Shown here: one piece after another, positions 1 to 5,013 of the stretch | Layout of the letters: every line of letters begins with the position of its first letter | Position numbering within the stretch: the first letter of the stretch is position 1 | From: Actinomycetota bacterium | GTDB lineage: Bacteria > Actinomycetota > Humimicrobiia > Humimicrobiales > Humimicrobiaceae | DNA: 5,013 nt | Direction: 5' to 3' | NCBI GenBank assembly: GCA_028718045.1 | Contig: JAQUMQ010000134.1 | Location: 1 to 5,013, forward strand | Program-made: the position numbers and the translations under genes | Notes under the pieces: generated by a model | The model's database searches: none | What the model was told of the DNA's origin: nothing | Seen by the model: the letters and a program-made list of their open reading frames with translations, nothing else

Positions 1-1991
1 ACGCCGATACCGTTATCCTCAACGATAATTTCGATATGCCCGTCCCTGGGGACGGCAGAAATGGTAACCTTGCCTCTATACCCTTCTTCCTTCAATGTGG
101 TTTTTCGCTCTGTAATGGCGTCATTGGCGTTGTCGATAAAATTAAAAAAAGCCTCCTGTAGCTGCACCGCATTACCGCGGATCATAATCTTATCCTTAGG
201 GTAATTGCGGATAATGTCGATCTCGGAAAGCCTAACCTTATACTGAACCATCTCCAGAGTCTGATCAAGGACGCTATCCAAGGTGATATCTTCCAGGTTT
301 TCCTCTCCCTTACGCGTATATTTTAAGATCCCCTTTACTACCTCCCCGCCCTGGATGACGTTTGACTGGATCCTCTGCAGGGCGCGGTTAATACTTTCAA
401 TCATCTCCTTGATCTCCGGGGTGCACTTGGAGGTATCGGTAAGCTTGATTGTATCGATCGTATCTCCGGCAATTAAAGACAAGGCATAAAAACGGTTATT
501 GATCTGATGAGATAATCCGTCTGCCATGGTTCCGATAGTAGCCATTTTTTCTGCCTGGCCGACCTGCTCCTGCATCTGTTTTGTCTCTTCGTAAAATTGG
601 GCGTTCTCAATAGCCATGGCTGCCTGACTGGCGAGAATCTGGAAGACATTTAAATCCTCGGCAGTGTAAATCTGCCCGGAAACCTTATCCCCTAAAACAA
701 TAAAACCCATTAATTTGTCTTCAAAGAAACTTGGGATTATCACCGAAGCCGTAAGCAGGCGCATTTGTTCTTCAAGCTGAATAAATTCTTGACTGTGGGT
801 ATCCTCCATCTGGCGTTTTATTTCTTCGAAAACCAATGGTTCACGGTTTTTTCTTATATTATTAATTAAAACATTATTTGAACTTACCTCTGGCAGTGAA
901 ATTCTTCCCTTATCCCGGCTAACCTGTAAAATATATTTATCATTGTTAGAATCTTGCAGATAGATTGCCGCGTAGGAAATCCGCACGGTTTTAGTCACGA
1001 TATGCGCAATCAAATCTAACAAGCGATGTAAATCTCTTATACGAGTCATACCAACTGAAGCCTGTTTTAAGGTTTCCTGATAACGTATTTGCTCTCTTAA
1101 CAAGGCCTCTTCTGCCTTACGTTCAACATAGATATAAATAAACGGCCCAAGTGTGGCCAATGCAGCCATTAAGCCTAATGGCCACATCCACCAATTTGGA
1201 CCAGAAATCTCGATTAACCAATTTCTAGACCAACCAGCTACAAAAAAAGGCAAACCTAGGATAAGTGTATAGACTAAAACAAAAACACCTGTTCGCGTTA
1301 TAGCAACATTAATATCCATAAGTCGATGCCTAATAATAGCATAAGTGAGAACAGTCACTAGAATAATTACAAAAATAAAACCAATTGGGTAGAAAGCAAT
1401 ACCATAACACGGAAGATAATCGAGAGAGGCAAAAGTTACAAAGACAAAAGCTAATAATAGATATTTTAATCGATTTATCTCTAAAAATAATCTTTCCTCC
1501 TTAGCCCTTTGATATTCTCTAAAAATTATGACAACATCCCATAACCAAAAACCCATAAATAGTAATAGAAAGGGAGTATGTAAAAAAGCGGCCTTTGCGT
1601 AATAACCCCAATAATATTTGTAAAGACCGTTAATAAAATAATTAGTTTTTAATGCAAAGATTATAAAAATAATACTTAAAGCGTAACAAAAATAAACAAA
1701 CTTTCGATATTTTCTAATATTAAGAAAGCTTATTACGAAATGATAAAAAGTGGTAGGAAGCAAAGGAACTCCTATATAAACAATTTTTGTCCAAAAAATA
1801 GCTGTTTTTTCATCAATACTTAGAAAAACCATGGAGTAACCGAATTCCCATATAGCAGCACTAAGAAAAAGCATGGAAAAAGCTACATTAACAATTGATT
1901 TTTTATTTTTAAGAAAAACAAAACAGCTAACTAAAAAAAGAGAGAAAGACGCGACAAAAGGAGGGATTGCATATAAATTAAACGTATACAA
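1..1991 (-). CDS. Multi-pass membrane sensor histidine kinase with GAF domain (3' end cut off by window)
   Basis: Sensor histidine kinase, 663 codons visible, with the C-terminal part of its ATPase domain beyond position 1. Residues 1-288 are mostly hydrophobic, with about nine candidate membrane segments (roughly 7-27, 36-56, 65-90, 98-116, 135-158, 173-190, 195-218, 228-250, 265-288). This resembles the 7TM histidine-kinase N-terminal region followed by extra helices. Residues about 321-465 read as a GAF domain ending in the typical SQAAMAIENAQ helix. The phospho-acceptor is His495 (codon 507-509) in an H-box reading GLSHQINNRF. The N-box carries Asn617 and Asn621, and the G1 box DNGIG is residues 659-663, at the window edge. 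It should autophosphorylate and pass phosphate to a response regulator not seen here; the signal is unknown. The TTG start at 1991 is chosen because an in-frame TAA lies at 1995-1997, a GAGG lies 7 bases upstream, and the first in-frame ATG (residue 40) falls inside a membrane segment. It sits 20 bases after the dehydrogenase gene, so it is probably co-transcribed. The membrane half is much more AT-rich than the kinase half. Family call is secure; the exact start is fairly secure. Confidence 0.93.
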   Translation of the reverse strand, partial: MYTFNLYAIPPFVASFSLFLVSCFVFLKNKKSIVNVAFSMLFLSAAIWEFGYSMVFLSIDEKTAIFWTKIVYIGVPLLPTTFYHFVISFLNIRKYRKFVYFCYALSIIFIIFALKTNYFINGLYKYYWGYYAKAAFLHTPFLLLFMGFWLWDVVIIFREYQRAKEERLFLEINRLKYLLLAFVFVTFASLDYLPCYGIAFYPIGFIFVIILVTVLTYAIIRHRLMDINVAITRTGVFVLVYTLILGLPFFVAGWSRNWLIEISGPNWWMWPLGLMAALATLGPFIYIYVERKAEEALLREQIRYQETLKQASVGMTRIRDLHRLLDLIAHIVTKTVRISYAAIYLQDSNNDKYILQVSRDKGRISLPEVSSNNVLINNIRKNREPLVFEEIKRQMEDTHSQEFIQLEEQMRLLTASVIIPSFFEDKLMGFIVLGDKVSGQIYTAEDLNVFQILASQAAMAIENAQFYEETKQMQEQVGQAEKMATIGTMADGLSHQINNRFYALSLIAGDTIDTIKLTDTSKCTPEIKEMIESINRALQRIQSNVIQGGEVVKGILKYTRKGEENLEDITLDSVLDQTLEMVQYKVRLSEIDIIRNYPKDKIMIRGNAVQLQEAFFNFIDNANDAITERKTTLKEEGYRGKVTISAVPRDGHIEIIVEDNGIG

Positions 1992-1998
1992 TTCTTAG

Positions 1999-2002
1999 CC
2001 TC
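1999..2002 (-). promoter_or_regulatory. Ribosome binding site that fixes the TTG start of the histidine kinase
   Basis: The minus strand reads GAGG here, 7 bases before the TTG at 1991-1989. It lies in the 20-base gap after the dehydrogenase stop codon. No ATG in the kinase frame exists between the upstream stop (1995-1997) and residue 40, so this site is the main support for a TTG start. Confidence 0.65.
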
Positions 2003-2011
2003 ATGTAATAG

Positions 2012-2995
2012 TTACTTATGACTACGATACCATATTACGAAGGATCGCAGTCCATCATATGGATCCGGATATCTAAATATATACCCGGAATTTTTCAACT
2101 TATTATTGGAAAAAGTTTGGTGATAAAAGAAATAATCTAAAAATTCTTTAGAAAAATCTTTGAAAATTAACTTCCAGACAAATGATTCACTCAACATCTT
2201 TACTATGAAACGGGGCACTGCAACTAGGGGTGGTTTCTTGCCCAATTCTCGACACAGTAATTTAATTATCTCTCGACAAGAACGGGGGTAATCTTCACAA
2301 ATATAATAAATTTCACCATATCTGTTTTCTAAATCTGCTAAATGAATAGTAGCATTTACTACGTCTTCAACATGCACTAAATGAGCTTTATTCTTTCCGC
2401 TTCCAGGATAAATAAACAACTTATTATCAGAGATTAGTGACAAAACTTTATATAACGCATAAAAATTATTAGGTCCATACACAATTGTTGGTCTGACGAT
2501 AATCAAGGGTAATCTATATTGCTTATAAAAATATAACGCTATCTTTTCCCCTTCAGCTTTTGACCACTCATACCAATTTTTAAACCGCTCTGGCAAAGGA
2601 TCTTGTTCGGTGGCCAAATCAACGTCCTTTGCGCCTGCAACATAGGCAGTGCTGAAATAAACTATCTTTTCAATCTTTTTATTTATACAAATCTCTAAAA
2701 GTTTTTGGGTTCCTATAACATTATGCTTATACAATGCTTCTTTTGGTGCGTCTAATTTATAGAGTGCTGCTAAATGAAAAACATAATCTACTTCATTAAG
2801 CTTATCAGCGTATGAATTAACATCTAATAGATCTCCAATAATTACTTCTTTAATAATATTTTTTAAATGCGCAAGCTTATTAATAGATTTGTGCCGCACC
2901 AACGCAAAAACATCGTTATTTTTTGCAAGCTCAATAATCAAATTCTGGCCGATAAATCCTGTTGCCCCTGTTACAAATATTTTTTTATTTTTCAT
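2012..2995 (-). CDS. Extended short-chain dehydrogenase/reductase (NAD-dependent epimerase/dehydratase family)
   Basis: A 327-residue cytosolic NAD(P)-dependent oxidoreductase of the extended SDR family. The N-terminal Rossmann glycine motif is TGATGFIG (Gly10, Gly13, Gly16). Asp54 in GDLLD is at the usual adenine-contact position. The central motifs are FHLAALY (73-79) and FSTAYV (114-119, catalytic Ser/Thr). The catalytic pair is Tyr142 and Lys146 in YEWSK, followed by RPTIVYGP (168-175). All key residues are present, so it should be active. The substrate cannot be read from sequence. Relatives include sugar epimerases, dihydroflavonol-reductase-like and 3-beta-hydroxysteroid-dehydrogenase-like enzymes, HpnA, and fatty acyl reductase domains, which also carry HLAA-Y and STAYV motifs. 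The ATG at 2995 is preferred over one at 3037 because AAGGA lies 10 bases upstream of it, the product begins directly with the Rossmann strand, and the upstream ATG has no visible binding site. It overlaps the radical SAM gene by 11 bases, implying translational coupling. Length is normal for the family. Confidence 0.9.
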   Translation of the reverse strand: MKNKKIFVTGATGFIGQNLIIELAKNNDVFALVRHKSINKLAHLKNIIKEVIIGDLLDVNSYADKLNEVDYVFHLAALYKLDAPKEALYKHNVIGTQKLLEICINKKIEKIVYFSTAYVAGAKDVDLATEQDPLPERFKNWYEWSKAEGEKIALYFYKQYRLPLIIVRPTIVYGPNNFYALYKVLSLISDNKLFIYPGSGKNKAHLVHVEDVVNATIHLADLENRYGEIYYICEDYPRSCREIIKLLCRELGKKPPLVAVPRFIVKMLSESFVWKLIFKDFSKEFLDYFFYHQTFSNNKLKNSGYIFRYPDPYDGLRSFVIWYRSHK

Positions 2996-4472
2996 GAATT
3001 GATATTCCTTTTTTTTGGTTGAGATAAGCATAATCATGAAAATTTAGACTAAATAATACTGACATGATAGAAGTAATACTACGGTGCCATAAACTCTTAA
3101 CTATGAATCTTATTCTAGACAGGCTTAATTTAGCATCAGATAGAATGCGTAATGAAAAAAATAATCTTCCAAATGAAAAAATCATTTTATTATTTGCGCT
3201 TCTAACAAAAACACCCTTATTCCATAAATAATCAAGTCTGTTATAAAGCATTTCATAAGAATAAATATTCCTTAATAATTTATCACGTTCTTTTTGCAGC
3301 GTTTCTTCTTGAATCAATTTTGGCTTGAATGTTACTAATTCGCCATTATATCTCCACCATTCTTTTAAAAAAATCCTCTTTTCATTTTCTAATCTGAAGT
3401 ATAATTTAGTACCCGGAGTGGGAGTAAGTATATTCACCATTGCAAAAGCGAATTTCGAATTTAAAATAAAATCTTCGGTTTTTTTGAAAATACTACCGTC
3501 ATCAAAATCCCCTCCCAGAACAAATGATGCAAAAACAGATATCCCGTGTGAATGGATTTTATCAACGGTTTCTTGAAAATTTTCTATTTTATTAACCTGA
3601 CTTTTGTTCATCGAGGCAAGAGTACTCTGCGATACAGATTCAAAACCGACAAATACTTCTCTACAGCCAGATTTATACATTAATTCAAGAATATCATTAT
3701 TTCTTAATTTATCTACTGATGCTTGGCTCCACCATTTTATCTTTAAAGAAGTAAGGGCTTTCATAAGGTTTTGGGAAAAGTTAGTATTGGCTAAAATATT
3801 ATCATCAACAAAAAATAGATTTTTCTTGTTATCAATAGCTTGTATCTCTTTTATTTCTTTTATGACTCTGTCGACCGTTTTATTTCGATACTGTCTTCCA
3901 TTAAATACTTTTACTGTGCAAAATTCACAATCATATGGACATCCCCGGCTAGTCTGGATTGTAAAATAGCAATACCGATCATTCTTTAAAAGACCCCACC
4001 TAGGAATGGGGGAATTATTTAAATCAGGGAACCTTTGAGCTTTATAGTATTTTTGTACTCTTTTCTTTTGTGCATCTTTTATAACTTGCTCCCAAATTTC
4101 CTCTGCCTCTCCGATAACTACAGAATCGCAATGCTGTATTGCTTCCTCGGGTAACATTGAAACATGAATCCCACCCATCACTACAGGAACTCCTCGTTTT
4201 CGATATTCATCCGCAATCTCATATGAACGAGGGATAACACAGGTCATGCCGGTTATACCCACTAAATCAATTGTTTCTTCAAAGTTTATTGGTTCAACAT
4301 TCTCATCCGTAAGAATGACTTCTACATCAGAAGGAGTCAAAGCTGCCAAGGTTGGTAAAACCAACGGCGCGCCTCCGGATTTACGGCCGGTTAACTTACA
4401 GAGAGTCTTCAAATCCCAGAAGCTCTCTCCCCATTCAGCTTTTCTTGCCGGAGCGATAAGCTTAATTTTCAT
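2985..4472 (-). CDS. B12-binding-domain radical SAM enzyme
   Basis: A 495-residue radical SAM protein with an N-terminal cobalamin-binding-type Rossmann domain. Residues 1-145 form the B12-binding-like domain, with LVLPTLAALTP (37-47), DLVGITGMT (69-77), VVMGGIHVS (97-105) and VIGEAEE (119-125). The lower-ligand DxHxxG motif is not visible, which is common in class B radical SAM enzymes. The radical SAM core follows, with a [4Fe-4S] CxxxCxxC motif at Cys178, Cys182 and Cys185 (SRGCPYDCEFC), then FVDDNI (221-226), VGFESV (275-280), FVLGGDFDD (317-325) and TPTPGT (350-355). The C-terminal region (about 370-495) is basic and partly hydrophobic, resembling the DUF4070-type tails of lipid-acting members such as HpnP, but too diverged to assign. 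Family chemistry includes methylation of unactivated carbons and other radical rearrangements; the substrate here is unknown. The start is supported by GAGG 10 bases upstream and an ATGA overlap with the acyl reductase gene. Composition falls from about 53% GC near the start to below 30% near the end. Confidence 0.92.
   Translation of the reverse strand: MKIKLIAPARKAEWGESFWDLKTLCKLTGRKSGGAPLVLPTLAALTPSDVEVILTDENVEPINFEETIDLVGITGMTCVIPRSYEIADEYRKRGVPVVMGGIHVSMLPEEAIQHCDSVVIGEAEEIWEQVIKDAQKKRVQKYYKAQRFPDLNNSPIPRWGLLKNDRYCYFTIQTSRGCPYDCEFCTVKVFNGRQYRNKTVDRVIKEIKEIQAIDNKKNLFFVDDNILANTNFSQNLMKALTSLKIKWWSQASVDKLRNNDILELMYKSGCREVFVGFESVSQSTLASMNKSQVNKIENFQETVDKIHSHGISVFASFVLGGDFDDGSIFKKTEDFILNSKFAFAMVNILTPTPGTKLYFRLENEKRIFLKEWWRYNGELVTFKPKLIQEETLQKERDKLLRNIYSYEMLYNRLDYLWNKGVFVRSANNKMIFSFGRLFFSLRILSDAKLSLSRIRFIVKSLWHRSITSIMSVLFSLNFHDYAYLNQKKGISIHEK
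3006..3010 (-). promoter_or_regulatory. Ribosome binding site for the SDR gene, inside the radical SAM gene
   Basis: The minus strand reads AAGGA, preceded by a run of A, 10 bases before the ATG at 2995-2993. It decides between two in-frame ATGs: the upstream one (3037-3035) is preceded only by AT-rich sequence without a purine-rich site. The site lies within the last codons of the radical SAM gene. Confidence 0.55.
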
Positions 4473-5013
4473 CTCGATTTTACCTCTGCAATCCTAAATC
4501 CATGTCTTTCTGCCAGTTGAGAAATTTCATCTATTCTATCAATTTCTAAATCATTTCCTAAAGAAAAGCACTCGAAACGACCCTCTAAAGCCAGGATCAT
4601 GGTTTCAGCCATGCAGGCATAGATTAAATCGTCGGGAAGTTCCGTAGGTGTGCCGAAATCAATTTTACCGGGAATCCTGATCAACCCACCATCAACGATC
4701 AAAATATCGCTTCTTCCGCAATCTCTACCAGAAATATTTTTAGGCACGGAAACGTCACATGCTACAGCCCCGGATTTTAACTCTTTGGCATCAATCAAGG
4801 CATCTGGGGCGCTGGTTGTAGTAATAATAATATCAGCATCCTTAATAGCCGCATGTACATTATTTTCGATTTTAACATTAACCGAATGATTGCTTTCTAT
4901 TGTATTTTTAAGAACCTGGAGTTTTTCTAAATGACGTGCGGTAATTATAATTTCAGGGACGTAACCGGCAAGTATCCTTGTGCAGACATTTCCGATTGAG
5001 CCAGTCGCGCCAA
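4469..5013 (-). CDS. Cyanobacterial-type long-chain acyl-ACP reductase homologue (5' part beyond window)
   Basis: C-terminal 180 residues of a Rossmann-fold protein whose start lies beyond 5013. It opens at the window edge with GATGSIG, the NADP(H)-binding motif, followed by IIITARHLEKL, a typical cofactor-contact segment. The tail matches what I recall of cyanobacterial aldehyde-forming acyl-ACP reductase (AAR): CDVSVPKN, VDGGL, LIYACMAETM and LEGRF-CFSLGND, then a helix ending in ERHGF. The cysteine in YACMAETM (codon 4613-4615) aligns with the acyl-accepting cysteine of AAR (Cys294 in Synechococcus elongatus, from memory). The 180 residues after the glycine motif are about the same length as in that roughly 340-residue family. 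AAR reduces fatty acyl-ACP with NADPH to a fatty aldehyde. The TTG at 4798 is not a start, because the frame stays open to 5013. Shikimate-dehydrogenase-like and glutamyl-tRNA-reductase-like proteins share the fold and are the alternatives, but they do not explain the C-terminal cysteine segment. It overlaps the radical SAM gene by 4 bases. Confidence 0.8.
   Translation of the reverse strand, partial: GATGSIGNVCTRILAGYVPEIIITARHLEKLQVLKNTIESNHSVNVKIENNVHAAIKDADIIITTTSAPDALIDAKELKSGAVACDVSVPKNISGRDCGRSDILIVDGGLIRIPGKIDFGTPTELPDDLIYACMAETMILALEGRFECFSLGNDLEIDRIDEISQLAERHGFRIAEVKSR
4483..4486 (-). promoter_or_regulatory. Ribosome binding site for the radical SAM gene
   Basis: The minus strand reads GAGG (within AGAGGT), 10 bases before the ATG at 4472-4470. 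It lies within the last codons of the acyl reductase gene, whose TGA stop (4471-4469) overlaps this ATG as ATGA. This supports both the start choice and coupled translation. Confidence 0.55.

Noticed and set aside
283..489. Plus-strand reading frame of 68 codons
   Set aside because: It lies opposite the kinase H-box and ATPase region, which has clear motifs; the product shows no family features. It is a shadow.
1992..2011. Possible terminator between the SDR and the kinase
   Set aside because: The 20-base gap has no inverted repeat followed by a T run on the minus strand; it holds only the kinase binding site.
2996..3037. Upstream ATG for the SDR adding 14 residues
   Set aside because: The extension is a non-conserved Lys-rich stretch before the Rossmann strand, has no binding site, and would deepen the overlap to 53 bases; the ATG at 2995 has AAGGA at a usable distance.
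3325..3969. Two plus-strand reading frames (3325-3576 and 3604-3969)
   Set aside because: Both are opposite the radical SAM core, whose motifs (FVDDNI, VGFESV, CxxxCxxC) are intact; neither has a binding site or recognisable product.
4796..4798. TTG as start of a separate 109-residue protein
   Set aside because: The frame continues open upstream to the window edge with an intact GATGSIG Rossmann motif, so this is an internal leucine codon of a larger gene.
4246..4889. Two plus-strand reading frames (4246-4497 and 4650-4889)
   Set aside because: They are antisense to the start of the radical SAM gene and to the acyl reductase homologue. The apparent hydrophobic stretch of the second is a by-product of the opposite strand.
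1..5013. tRNA, rRNA, CRISPR, insertion sequence or direct-repeat array
   Set aside because: The window is almost entirely covered by motif-supported coding sequence, and reading by eye showed no repeated units, cloverleaf-like segments or transposase motifs. Short or diverged repeats could be missed without computation.

Overview
All coding in this window lies on the minus strand. Four genes are packed into what looks like one operon, transcribed from right (5013) to left (1). Both end genes run off the window. No RNA gene, CRISPR array, insertion sequence, terminator or promoter was recognised, and no stretch over 20 bases is free of a gene. Any promoter is probably upstream of position 5013.

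In transcription order the genes are: (1) the C-terminal half of a cyanobacterial-type long-chain acyl-ACP reductase homologue (4469 to beyond 5013), cut at its Rossmann glycine motif; (2) a B12-binding-domain radical SAM enzyme (2985-4472), joined to it by an ATGA overlap; (3) an extended short-chain dehydrogenase/reductase with intact cofactor and Tyr/Lys motifs (2012-2995), overlapping the radical SAM gene by 11 bases; (4) a multi-pass membrane sensor histidine kinase with a GAF domain (1-1991), starting at a TTG 20 bases after the dehydrogenase and cut at the ATP-binding G1 box.

The organism is a bacterium with moderate to low GC. The kinase architecture (7TM-type N-terminus, GAF, and an H-box reading SHQINN) together with B12-radical SAM genes recalls uncultured phyla such as Omnitrophota or deep deltaproteobacteria-like lineages. 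This is an impression from memory, not a placement. It is unlikely to be an ordinary cyanobacterium, because the reductase is diverged and no aldehyde-deformylating oxygenase is present in the window.

Read together, the first three genes suggest a small pathway acting on acyl chains or lipids: an acyl-thioester reductase giving an aldehyde, a radical enzyme for a difficult C-H or methylation step, and an NAD(P)-dependent reductase or epimerase. The membrane kinase may be co-expressed with it. The joint pathway is inference; the individual family assignments rest on visible motifs. Base composition dips sharply (hand counts of 23-33% GC) from roughly 1250 to 4200 and is about 45-53% in the sampled flanks, with both boundaries inside genes.
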